From Lunularia cruciata (Eukaryota > Streptophyta > Marchantiopsida > Lunulariales > Lunulariaceae): 64,000 nt of DNA. A program made the translations under genes and the position numbers. The stretch is from contig CAOYZS010000006.1 of NCBI GenBank assembly GCA_948567375.1, forward strand, positions 186,001 to 250,000, given 5' to 3'. The stretch's first letter is position 1. Each line of letters starts with the position of its first letter. Positions 10,450 through 21,288 of this stretch are shown piece by piece. A model generated the notes under the pieces. The model searched no databases and had not been told where the DNA came from. It was given only the letters and a program-made list of their open reading frames with translations.

Positions 10450-11020
10450 GAGAACAGAAGCCGTTCTGGGAACAGGTTATCCAGAACTCATGAAGTGCAA
10501 ATGTGCGATAAACAATATGTACATGATACGCAACACTAGGAATATTAAATCCCGAGGGTAGAATGCACGGATGGTAAGCTACACGCAAGGCTAGAGTAGT
10601 ATGAAATCCCTAAGTTAGAATGCATCGAAGGTAACCTGCAGCAATGGCATAATCTAAATAAACATATTGAAACATCAGCATATATATATAGGTATGCGAG
10701 AACAGATGCCATTCTAGGAACGGGTTATCCAGAACTCATGAGGTGCAAACGATATTTAAGCAAAATGTACATGGTACGCAATGCTAGAGTAGTCTGAAAT
10801 CCCTAAGTTAGAATGCATCGAAGGTAACCAACAGCAATGGCATAATCGAAGCAAACCTATTGGAACAACTGCATATAGGTATAAGAGAACAGATGCCGTT
10901 CTGGGAACGGCTTATCCAGAACTCATGAGTTGCAAACGATCGTTAAGCAAGATGTACATGGAACGCAACGCTAGAGTAGTATGAAATCCCTAAGTTAGAA
11001 TGCATTAAAGGTATCCGACA
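10449..11020. repeat. Three tandem copies of the hairpin module, about 190-245 bp each
   Basis: Units start near 10449, 10695 and 10884. Each starts with GAGAACAGA(A/T)GCC and runs through TTATCCAGAACTCATGA, a stretch ending in TAGAATGCAT, and GTAACC before a short ATATAGGTAT link into the next. The third unit changes into unrelated sequence after about 11015. Confidence 0.85.
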
Positions 11021-11504
11021 TTCATCTTCGCCTTTCATCAGCAAATGAAAGGGGAAGTAAATGTCATTGAGAAACCAGTAGATAGCAATACACATATTTG
11101 AGAGGCAGCCATCAAAGAAGCGGATGCCGACCTCCCACATCAGTAGAGAAAAAATACATGAGGAATAAACGGCCAACTTAACCGGATGGAGAAAAACTGG
11201 TATCAAGAGACAAGAAGTAATCTGTAAATATCGCAGGTCAAGGAAGATCGGAGTCAGGAAACGGCAATCGTGGAAGGTGTAGGAGAAAGAGCACTGGAAG
11301 TAGAATATATCACAGGGCAAGGAAGATCTTTATCAGGAAACGAAAGTCGTGGAAGGTGTAGGAGAAAGAGCACTGGAAGTAGAAATCGCTCAGAGAACGA
11401 GGGAAGACGAGCAAAGCATCCAAGGACTGGATATCAATATATCACAGCAAGCGCTATGGACGCCTGAGTCCAGAGAAACCAAACCACTGAGGGAAGCAGA
11501 AGAT

Positions 11505-11507
<3 letters not shown>

Positions 11508-11559
<52 letters not shown>
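11508..11559. repeat. (TA)n microsatellite
   Basis: About 26 TA units. The left side truncates a repeat header block in the middle; the right side is the GGTAAATGAGAACAGAAGC start of a hairpin module. Confidence 0.97.
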
Positions 11560-11562
<3 letters not shown>

Positions 11563-11683
11563 TAAATGAGAACAGAAGCTGTTCGGGGAACGGGTTATCC
11601 AGAACTCATGAAGTGCACAAGTGCACATATGCGATAAACAACATTTACATGAATGACAGTGCTAGTGTAGTATGAAAGCTTTA

Positions 11684-11684
<1 letters not shown>

Positions 11685-11718
<34 letters not shown>
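11685..11718. repeat. (TA)n microsatellite
   Basis: About 17 TA units joining a truncated hairpin module (ends GCTTTAGTA) to the next one, which starts CGAGAACAGAAGCC. Confidence 0.97.
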
Positions 11719-11719
<1 letters not shown>

Positions 11720-12222
11720 GAGAACAGAAGCCATTCCCAGAACAGAAACTGTTCTGGGAACGGGTTATCCAGAACTCATTTAAGTGTAAATGATCGGTAA
11801 GCAAAATGTACTAGATTCACAATGCTAGTATAGTGAGAAATCCACAATGTAGAATGCATCGAATGTAACTTGAAGCAAACGCATAATTGAAACAAATTGA
11901 CAATAACATATGGCTAACAAACTAGTAAACCATCATGAAATCGAGAACTCCATGCAAACTACTGCGAGAAATAGGTAACACTATGTAAAAGATTGCCAGT
12001 AAGCAGTGCGTGTACAATAAAAATAAAAAACGTGGGCTGTAGTCTGGTAGGAACACTGTATACACCAGAGGTCCTATGAATCAGGCAAAGAGCGAAGGAT
12101 AAATAATAAGGAGGGAATTAGCTGGGGAATGGAACAATGTAAGAGCTATAGGATAGTGTGGCTGCAAAAACCTGTCGAAGTGTAACAGGGTAACGAGAGC
12201 GAAGCGAAAAAGGACAGGATAT

Positions 12223-12879
12223 AAAGTATATTGCAACAAGCGCTATGGACGCTTGAGTCCTGAGACGCTAAACAGCAAAGGGAAGCAGAAGATGGCCATA
12301 GTAAACCTTCATGAAAACACCTTCAACTTCATCAGTGCCTCACGCAGTGCCGAAGTAGCTGAGCAATTGTCAGTACCCCTCAAACCGAGTTTCTGCTCGA
12401 AAACTCATGAGTGCCAAGGCAAACTCGGTTGCTCCCCTAAAGTGCCGCTCAAAAGGAGTGGGAATGTCAAAAAGAAGTGAAGTGGAAGTGTGGAAAGCAA
12501 GGGCTAGCAAAAGTGCAGGCACATACGTCAGTGCCGGAAGTCTTAGCCACATAGTGAGGATCAGTCCAGAAAGAAAAGAATCCACATGAGTAAGATGAGG
12601 GAAGAAATCGAGACATACCTGATGGATCCCTGAAATCACCAACATTCATTAGTAGAGAGAAAGTCCATGACACAACAATGAGAAAGAGTCAAGCAGAGGT
12701 TCGTTAGTTATATGTGAGTGGAGCAAGAAAACTGCAGCGCTGCACGGGGAGGGGACGAGTCAATGGGAAAAGCAGAGGTGAAGTGAATTAAGGTGAAGGT
12801 GAAGTATACAGTGCATATATGAATTCAGAAGTCAAGTAGGACTCCCAAACAACAGTATGGTACACAGGCCTCTGGGAAA

Positions 12880-12930
<51 letters not shown>

Positions 12931-13560
12931 TAAATGAGAGCAGAAGCCGGGGAACAGGTTATCCAGAACTCATGAAGTGCACAAGTGCACATATTCGATA
13001 AACAACATTTACATGAATAACAGTGCTAGTGTAGTATGAAAGCTTTAGTACAAAATGCATCGAAAATAACCTGCAGCAAAAGTATAGGTGTAAAAAAGTA
13101 ACCTGTAGCAAAGGCATAAGTGCAAGAAATTGAGAACACAGAACTGCTAATGGACAATAACGAACTTGAAATCGCGAGCAGCAACGCCAACGTTGAAACC
13201 GAGAGCAGCAAGGCCAACGCGAGCGTGGGTTAGAGAGCTGGATGTAAGAGAGCTTGATAGTAGCAAGCATTTCGCGATTATTGCAGCAGAAACGGGTAGA
13301 AATGTAAGAGTGTAACTATAGCGAAGCGTAAGAGGACAGGATAAAGTATATCACTCCCAGTGCTATGGACACTGGAGTCCGGATTCGCTAAACAACTGAA
13401 GGAAGCAGAAGGCGGCCACAGTAAACCTCCACGATAACACCAACGACTTCATAAGTGCCTCACGCAGTGTCGAAGTAGCTGAACAATTGTCAGTGCTCCT
13501 CGTCCTGAGTTTCTGCTCGAAAACTCATGAGTGCCAAGGCAAACTCGGGTGCTTCCAACC
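12223..13560. repeat. Long duplicated module, copy 2
   Basis: Counterpart of 9094-10355. It adds a segment at about 12790-12880 and a (TA)n run at 12882-12928 that copy 1 lacks; the block from about 12955 to 13545 matches 9772-10345 closely, including the CGCGAGCAGCAACGCCAACG stretch and the end GAGTGCCAAGGCA. Confidence 0.88.
12882..12928. repeat. (TA)n microsatellite
   Basis: About 23 TA units, followed by GGTAAATGAGAGCAGAAGCC, the hairpin-module start. Confidence 0.97.
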
Positions 13561-14640
13561 ACGCCGCTATCAGCAGTAAAACAGCTAGCTATCAGCAGTG
13601 CTAAGTGAAACAACGAACCGTCAGGGGAAGTTTGCAGAAATGGAAGGCTACCGCAATGAGCAACTGGAGCTTAAAGTCTTAAAAGAGCAGAAATCGGACG
13701 AATGCATAATGTAGGCATGAACGAAATTGTGAACAAGGGAAAGAAGAAAAAGATCAAAACGCAGGAGAATGTGAGTGATGTGAGACATCCCTCAAAAAAC
13801 ACCTGCAAGGACAAAGTCTATCAGGGTGAGCAGTGAAATAGAGCGAAGCACAGAGAAACCAAGAGGAGGTAGTAAGAAAGCAAAAGAATGAGCCAGTTAG
13901 AAGAGTCGGAAGCTGAGAGCTAGAGAGCAGAAAATAAAGCAGAGAGCAGAGAACAAGGCAGAACGGACAGGCATGAAGAGGTGGACTATCGAAGGAACGC
14001 ACTATGAGCTAAGCAAGACCTAGAACCCAGATGAGCAAAAAGCAAAGGAGAAGGAGAGGGTTTCGAGGGAAGGATGGCCTCGGGTACTGAGAGAGCCTCG
14101 TGAACTGTGAAGGAACCAGGCGAGATTGTCACACGTGTGAGCTGATGCCACATGTAACAATGCTCCGTATTACTCTGCTTAGACCTCTGCTTATAATCTC
14201 GATGTATCCTGGTGTATCCTGATGAACAGGAAAGAACAAATATACTGAAACGCGCAGTCATGTAAGGAGTGTGAGTAACAAGCTGTAATGGAAGACCTAG
14301 AACTCAAAAATACACCATGCCGTTCGAGGGAAACTGAAAATAACAGACTGTTGAAAACACATACAAGGGAACCGTGAAGTAAAACAAACATATGTGAATT
14401 GGCGCAAAAGGGAAGAAAGTGGATAGTCACATAGCTGAGAATGGGCGATGCATCAAACATGAGACCTGTATATTGGCAAATGAGAGCAGAAGCCGTTCGG
14501 GGAACGGGTTATCCAGATGCATCAAACATGAGACCTGTATACATGTATATGAGAACGGAAACTGTTCTGACCAGTGCCTAAAGAAAACAGTCAGGAATAA
14601 GTCCTGATCACTGCTATGGTAAACAAGCCTACAGTGAAAG

Positions 14641-14641
<1 letters not shown>

Positions 14642-14679
<38 letters not shown>
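14642..14679. repeat. (TA)n microsatellite
   Basis: About 19 TA units, followed by AATGAGAGCAGAAGCCGTTC, again a hairpin-module start. Confidence 0.97.
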
Positions 14680-14682
<3 letters not shown>

Positions 14683-15122
14683 GAGAGCAGAAGCCGTTCG
14701 GGAACGGGTTATCCAGAACTCATGAAGTGCACAAGTGCACATATTCGATAAATAACATTTACATGAATGACAGTGCTAGTGTAGTATGAAAGCTTTAGTA
14801 CAAAATGCATCGCAAACAACATGCAGCAAAAGTATAGGTGTAAAAAAGTAACCTGTAGCAAAGGCATAAATGCAAGAAATTGAGAACACCGAACTGCTAA
14901 TGGACAATAACGAACTTGAAATCGCGAGCAGCAATGCCAACTTTGAAATCGAGAGCAGCAAGGCCAACGCGAGCGCGTGGGTTAGAGAGTTGGATGTAAG
15001 AGAGCTTGATAGTAGCAAGCATTTCGCGATTATTGCAGCAGAAACGGGTAGAAATGTAAGAGTGTAACTATAGCGAAGCGTAAGAGGACAGGATAAAGTA
15101 TATCACTCCCAGTGCTATGGAG
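14680..15122. repeat. Partial third copy of the long module
   Basis: Matches 9735-10175 and 12930-13370: hairpin module, the TGTAAAAAAGTAACCTGTAG stretch, the GCGAGCAGCAA stretch and a header at 15103. It is cut at 15123 by another TA run. Confidence 0.88.
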
Positions 15123-15123
15123 T

Positions 15124-15146
15124 TTATATATATATATATATATATT
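15124..15146. repeat. (TA)n microsatellite
   Basis: Short TA run that interrupts a header after TGCTATGG and leads, after a 30-bp link, into another hairpin module at about 15175. Confidence 0.95.
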
Positions 15147-15411
15147 TTGGTGTATATCATATATATAGGTATACGAGAATGGAAGCCGTTCTGGGAACGG
15201 GTTATCCAGAACTCATGAAGTGCAAATGAGCGATAAACAATATGTACATGATACTGAACACTAGGAATATGTAACCCCGAGGGTAGAATGCACGGGAAGG
15301 TCAGCGACACACAAGACTAGAGTAGTGAAATCCTGAAGTTAGAATGCATCGAAGGTAACCTGAAGCAATGGCAGAACCGAAATAAACATATTGAAACACC
15401 AGTATATCTAT

Positions 15412-16560
15412 ATGAGAAACATCATCGAATGAAATGCGAAATAACTGTCACGTGGAAACCGTTAGATAGCAACTCGCATAGTTCAGATGCAGCCTGCAAA
15501 GAAGCCGAGACAGTACTCCCGCATAAGTAGAAAAATAAAGACTCCAGGAAGAAACGGACAGCTGAAAAGGATGGAGATGAACTGGTGGCAAGAGACAAGA
15601 AATAGTCGATAAATATCGCGGGTCAGGGAAGAGCTGAGTCAGGAAACGAAAATCGGAGAAGGTGGATGAGGCAGAGCACAGGAAGGATAAATCGGGTCAG
15701 GGAAGAGCTGAGTCAGGAAACTAAAATCGGAGAAAGTGGATGAGGCAGAGCACAGGGAGGATAAATCGCTCAGAGAACGAGGGAAGACGAGCAAAGCATC
15801 CAAGGACGTGGATATCGATATATCACAACAAGCGCTATGGACGCCTGAGTCCAGAGAAGCCAAACAGCTGAGGGAAGCAGAAGACGGCCATAGTACGTCC
15901 CCATGAAAACACATGCGACTTCATCAGTGCCTCACGCAGTGCCGAAGTAGCTGAGCTAGAGTCAGCACCCCTCATACCAAGTTTCTGCTCGAAAACTCAT
16001 GAGTGCCAAACTGCATATATATAGGAGAAACATCATCGAATGAAAGGCGAAATAACTGTCAAGTGGAAACCATTAGTTAGCAACTCTCATATTTGAGATG
16101 CAGCCTGCAAAGAAACGGAGACAGTCCTCCCACATAAGTAGAGAAAGAAATTCGACAGGAAGAAACGGACAGCTGAAAAGGATGGAGATAAACTGGTGGC
16201 AAGAGACAAGTAATAGTCTGTAAATATTGCGGGTCAAGGAAGAGCTGAGTCAGGAAACAAAAATCGGAGAAGGTGGATGAGACAGAGCACTGGAAGTATA
16301 AATTGCTCAGAGAACAAGGGAAGACGAGCAAAGCATCCAAAGACTTGGATATCGATATATCACAGCAAGCGCTATGGGAGCCTGAGTCCAGAGAAGCCAA
16401 ACAGCTGAGGGAAGCAGAAGACTGCCATAGTACGTCTCCATGAAAACACATGCGACTTCATCAGTGCCTCATGCAGTGCCGAAGTAGCTGAGCTATTGTC
16501 AGTACCCCTCATAACGAGTTTCTGCTTGAAAACTCATGAGTGCCAAGGCAAACTCGGTTG
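15412..16560. repeat. Tandem duplication, about 610-bp period
   Basis: The block from 15412 (GAGAAACATCATCGAATGAA) to about 16022 is repeated from about 16023 onward with substitutions and small indels. Each copy carries a GATGCAGCCTGCAAAGAA segment, a stretch around GGCAAGAGACAAG, a header and the GCCTCACGCA block. Copy 1 has an additional internal duplication at about 15620-15760. Confidence 0.88.
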
Positions 16561-17035
16561 CTCCCCTAAAGTGCCGCTCAAAAGTAATGGGAATGTCAAA
16601 AAGAACAGAGGTGGAAGTGTGGAAAGCAAGGGCAAGCAAAAGTGCAGGCCCGCACTTGAGCGCTGGAGTCTTAACCGTATAATGAGGATCAGTCCAGAAA
16701 CAAAAGAATCCACTTGAGTGAAGAAATGAGGGAAGAAATTGAGACATATCTGATGGACCCCTGAAATCACATTCATTCATTAGTAGAGAGAAAGTCCAGG
16801 ACACAACAATGAGAAAGCGTCAAGCAGAGGTTCGCTAGTGATACGAGAGTGGAGCAAGAAAACTTCAGCGCTGCACGGGAAGGGGATGAGTCAACTGAAG
16901 CGGGAAAAGCAGAGGTGAAGTGAATGAAGGTGAAGGTGAAGTATACAGTATATATAGGTATACGAGTATATATATGAATTTAGAAGTCAAGAAGGACTCC
17001 CAAACAACAGTATGGTATACAGGCCTCCGGGAAAA
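16346..17035. repeat. Partial copy of the long module (header to GGGAAAAACTA end)
   Basis: Parallels 12223-12885, including the block around GTCAAAAAGAACAGAGGTGG and the terminal CAGTATGGTATACAGGCCTC segment. Where copy 2 continues into (TA)n, this copy continues into the tRNA-like segment at 17041. Confidence 0.85.
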
Positions 17036-17040
17036 ACTAC

Positions 17041-17115
17041 TGGTGGGCTCGAACTGAAGCTCCCCGCCTGGCAGAAAGCAGGGATGCTCTTAAGTCTCTA
17101 TAGATACTAAGCCCA
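17041..17115 (-). other. Degenerate tRNA-like segment with pol III B-box match
   Basis: On the minus strand this segment ends ...AGTTCGAGCCCACCA, which contains a match to the pol III B-box (GTTCGAGCC) and a CCA-like end, with a small CCTG/CAGG stem in the middle. I could not fold a proper T arm or acceptor stem, so it is not a functional tRNA. It could be a SINE remnant or chance. A related sequence (GGCGGGCTTGAA, CCTCCCCG) occurs at about 19311-19345. Confidence 0.25.
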
Positions 17116-18800
17116 TGATAAGCATGGACATTTTTTCATTTGTAAGACAGCGAAATCTAACAAAGAACAATGAATTGGGCATGCACTCTAACACGGGAAT
17201 CCACTAAATCAGCTAAAATGGGAATCAGCCCAACCCGATACACCTGCATATATAGAGAAAAACCCTCATCGAATGAAAGGCGAAGTAAATGCCACTTGGA
17301 AACAATTTGATAGCAACACGCATATCTGAGATGCATCCATCAAAGACACGGATACAAAACTCCCACATAAGTAGAGAAATAAATACAACAGGAAGAAACG
17401 GCATGTGAACAAGCCAAATAAAAAGATTGAGACAAACAGGAGTCAAGAGGCAAGTAGAAGTCTGGAAATCGCAAGTCAAGGAAGATCTGAGAGTCGGGAA
17501 ACGAAAACCGTGGAAGGTGTATGAGTCAGAGTTCCGGAAGTATGAAATTGCTCAGAGAACGAGGCAAGACTAGCAAAGCATCGGAGGACTGGATATAGGT
17601 AGATGAGAGCAGTAGCCATTCTAGGAAGGGGTGATCCAGAACTTATTGAAAGCAAGTGATCAGTAACCAAGATGTACTTTATGCACAATGCTAGAATAGT
17701 GATAAATCCATAAAGTAAAATGCATCCAGAACTCATTAAATGCAAGTGATCGGTACCCAAGGTTTACTTTATGCACAATGCTAGAATAGTGATAAATGCA
17801 TGAAGTGGAATGCATCGAATGTAACTTGAAGCAAAGGCATAATTGCAACAAATTGAGAATAACATATATCTAAAGGACTAGTAAACAACTAGAAATTGAT
17901 AACAGCTATTCAATCGGATGCGAGAAATATAAAACATTATGTAATTGACCATCAGTAAACAGTGCATGAACGATGAAAATTAAAACGTAGGCTGGATCGG
18001 AGGCATAGGAGGACTGAATATCGCATGCTGCAAGCGCTATGGACACCTCAGTCCTTAGAAAGTAAACAGCTGAGGGAAGCAGAAGGTGGCCATAGTAGGC
18101 CCCCACTAAAACACATGCGACTGCATCAGGGCCTCACGCAGTGCCGAAGTAGCTGAGTAAGTGTCAGTACCCCTGGTACCGAGTTTCTGCTCGAAAACTC
18201 ATGAGTGCCAAGGCAAAATATGTTATTATGAGATATAGGTAGATGAGAGCAGAAGCCGTTCTAAGAACGGGTGATCCAGAACTCATTAAATGCAAATGAT
18301 CGGTAACCAAGACGTACTTTATGCACAATGCTAGAAAAGTGATAATTCCATAAAGTAGAATGCATCGAATGTAACCTGAAGCAAAGGCATAATTGCAACA
18401 AATTGAGAACAACATATATCTAAAGGACTAGTAAACAACTTGAAATCAATAACAGCCATTCAAATGAATGTGAGAAATACAAAACGTTCTGTAATTGACC
18501 ACCAGTAAGCAGTACATGACAATGAAAATTAAAACGTAGGCTGGAGTCGGGTAGGAACACTGTAGACACGGGAGGTCGAACCATGAAGCAGGCAAAGAGC
18601 GAGGGAAAAATAATAGGGAGGGAATTAGATGGGGAAGGGAGGAGTGGAACAATGTGAAGAGCTTAGTGGATGGTGCTGCTGCAGAGACATATCGGAGTGT
18701 AACAGGGTCACGAGAGAAGAGATATGTTGGTGGAAGATAAGATCTGATGCGAAGCTGTAATAGCATGTCTGTATTAATGAAACGTGGATTGTGAAGACAA

Positions 18801-21288
18801 CTGCAAGGAGAAGAAAGAGGAGTTAAATTTGATAACTACCGCAATGGTGAGGCAAAGTTAAAGTTTAACTGGCCCAATGTTTTACTGTACTTGTATGCGA
18901 CAATGGGAACTCTAAAGGGAATACCTGGAGGTATAGCAGCAAAGACTTCTCGGTCACCTAGCAGGGACTGTAATCTGGCTTTGTCCATCCCCTTAGAGGC
19001 AAACAGGAAGATGATGAGGGTAGGAGGAATGTCAGGAATGGATCTATTTATCGAAAGATAGGGAGACAGAAAGAGAAGAAGACGATTTAGGATGGCATGG
19101 ATGTCCACCCCATTTCTGAGTAAAACTAAGGACTGAACATGGAACATGGAACATGGAGAATGGCAGAAAGTTAACTCGCGGATGGAATGTACACACGTGG
19201 TAAAGGGAAAGAAGAGGCAAAAAGTAAATTGCATCAAGAAGAGAATACACCCTGTACAGTTTAGGAGTACAGTAAGCGAAGTACATCATAGTAAGACTGC
19301 AAGGAGTGTAACTAATGGCGGGCTTGAATAAAACCTCCCCGTGTGTTGGTGTTTCTCACTTCCCAGTAGATGCTGAGACGTTATATCCATATATGTTTCT
19401 CTTTCGATACTAACAAAACTTCTTTCTAGGCAGGAGTAGAGTGTACTTTCCCAGCAAAAGTCATCGACAAGCTTTCTGCAGGCAGAGAGGTAAGACTCTT
19501 TACATATTGCCTCCTCTCTTGTATCTCTCAGATTCCGGTTTTATGATCCCCAATTTTCAGTGGGAAGAAACATAGAGAGCACATGGGGCACATGAGACTC
19601 TGAATTTTCCACAGAAGCGGGCTTAAAATAATTGGTCTTGATTTAGCAAAAAGGGGCAGCTCTTTCTTAACTACGGACATGAGGAAGTCATCCTGAGTAA
19701 TTCTGCAATCTAGATAATCACAGCGAAGACACCTATTGAGTCCTCAGCAGTTTGGAAGCATGTCCAAGATAAATTCCACATCCTCTAGCATTATCATCCC
19801 TGTACTTAGAAGTCCTGAAAATCGAAGAGATCCACAACTAGAAGGTCATCACCATATATACAAACGTGGGACAAATCACCCAGTAACTCAAAGTCATTAT
19901 GTATCACTTAGTCTACGGATGAAGTTAAGTTCATGAACGAGAAGGTGCAAGGTAGGTACATAAACAGCACAGTTGATACAGATTGGTATCCTATATGTTG
20001 ACTAGAGAGCTGATTCCCAGAGATGCTATAAAGCTTCTTAAATAATAAAAACATAATGCGGATGAGAATATTAGCATCAGGTACTAGAAACTTGCAGTGT
20101 TTTGAGGGGCAATGTTACTTTTGCTCTTAAGCTATCTATATTTGAAGTTGGAGGCTGAAATGTAGTAATATGATCTATGAGTTTTCCAACTGAATAGTAA
20201 CTGTCTCTGAGTCCCGCAACTGACTCTTGGATCGGTCTCATATCCATCGCACCCTGTCCCGTTTGTAAAGAAGGCATAAAAAACTTCATAACAGCGGAGT
20301 AACCTTTAGACAGTAAATTGTATCTGCCACACATTCCATGACAGTGCAATACATAGTCCATCGAGCTAAACTTACTGTCCGCCCTGACCTGTACTTGGGC
20401 TCAAAAATGGGTTTCAAACCACTAGGACTGCCTCATAACTCAATCGGCATGCTTTGTCATGGCTTGTCAGTTCAGCAAGCTAAAAGCCAGGACCAGAGCA
20501 TCTGTGATACCCTTATATTCTTCACCTTCTTCGTCTCAGACTTGAGTTTCTCCTGCAGTAACTTCCGTCTGTAAACACTAAGAAACCCTCTTCTTATGTA
20601 AAAGTGACTGCATCTTCTAAATCCTTGCACTCTTTCTCCCCGGTACTCCTCGGTGGGATTACCATCCAGGGCTTGGGGAGATGCTTATCGAAGGAGGTGA
20701 AATATACAATTCCTGCTCTTCAGAATTGAGACCAGAGGCGTTCCAAGAACTGCTTTCAGATATCTTAATTTGTGCTTATCCTTCTTAAGCGGAGTTCTCT
20801 TTCTCTGTCTTGGGACTACAAGTGATATTTGAGACTTCGAGTGATAGGCAAAAGAACGAATGAGAGGATTGGTTGACTGAGCATCTCGTTCAACAGTAAT
20901 GTTTAGAAACTCCACATGGTGTCTGTCATGCAGCTTTCCAGAAACATAAGTCAAGAGAACATATGGTAGACTATGTATTTTTAAGGATTGCTAGGGGTGC
21001 CGTGCATACACAACCGTTATTGTTGACAAAAGTTAATATTCAGCAAAGGAAGCAAATATTTGAGGAATGGGAGTAGATAAAGGTATTGAGTGTAGAAAGA
21101 TTCTACTTTTGTCTATACTCGGACATTAAATCTTCTGCTCAAATTGCTTGTTATCCGTTATCGTAGATCCATAAGGAACTTAGTGCAAGATAACCTGCAT
21201 TTAAAATAAATTGGAACTAGAAATATCTATTTTCCAGCATTAATCTTCAAGCATTTCCTTACGAGGGTCTCCGTCGATGACCACTTAC
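18801..21288. other. Non-repetitive stretch without a supported gene
   Basis: GC content is moderate and repeats of the neighbouring field fade out. Minus-strand frames at 19237-18836, 20954-20685 and 20361-20077 are open, but I recognise no family in them and no convincing splice chain joins them. A plus-strand segment at 19424-19490 has acceptor- and donor-like borders. If CBP60 continues into this area, its next exon should start with the family's conserved block after QKLRN; I did not find it. Confidence 0.5.

Larger units (their letters stand above)
9094..18800. repeat. Complex non-coding repeat field
   Basis: About 9.7 kb of intermingled repeats without credible coding potential. Recognisable parts are: a header beginning near TATCACAACAAGCGCTATGG (seen near 9098, 10156, 11440, 12230, 13348, 15103, 15816, 16352, 18020); a block around GCCTCACGCAGTGCCGAAGT (near 9207, 10263, 12336, 13457, 15925, 16466, 18130); and a hairpin module with CCGTTC-TGG-GAACGG followed by GTTATCCAGAACTCAT (near 9748, 10458, 10705, 10895, 11750, 12943, 14490, 14692, 15185, 17610, 18255). 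The open frames here run through (TA)n or contradict each other between copies. I do not recognise the family. Confidence 0.85.

Noticed and set aside
10295-10588. Open frames with long Tyr-Ile repeats over the (TA)n tracts (also 11349-11675, 11434-11628)
   Set aside because: They are translations of microsatellites without conserved flanking sequence.
14215-14240. CTGATGA-like core suggesting a hammerhead ribozyme
   Set aside because: No matching GAAA at the proper distance and no stems II/III could be drawn.
17041-17115. Functional tRNA gene on the minus strand
   Set aside because: The T arm and acceptor stem do not pair, and the anticodon stem has only four pairs with a long loop.
9094-18800. 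CRISPR-like array or rDNA spacer
   Set aside because: Repeat units are too long and irregular for CRISPR in a plant nuclear context, and no rRNA sequence is nearby.
18836-19237. 133-codon minus-strand frame with RLQSLLGDREVFAAIPPG
   Set aside because: Composition is protein-like in part, but no family was recognised and the opposite strand is equally open in places.
20077-20954. Minus-strand frames at 20361-20077 and 20954-20685 as possible C-terminal exons of CBP60
   Set aside because: They do not show the expected family block after QKLRN, and I found no phase-compatible acceptor chain. They could be 3' sequence of the gene, but this is unsupported.
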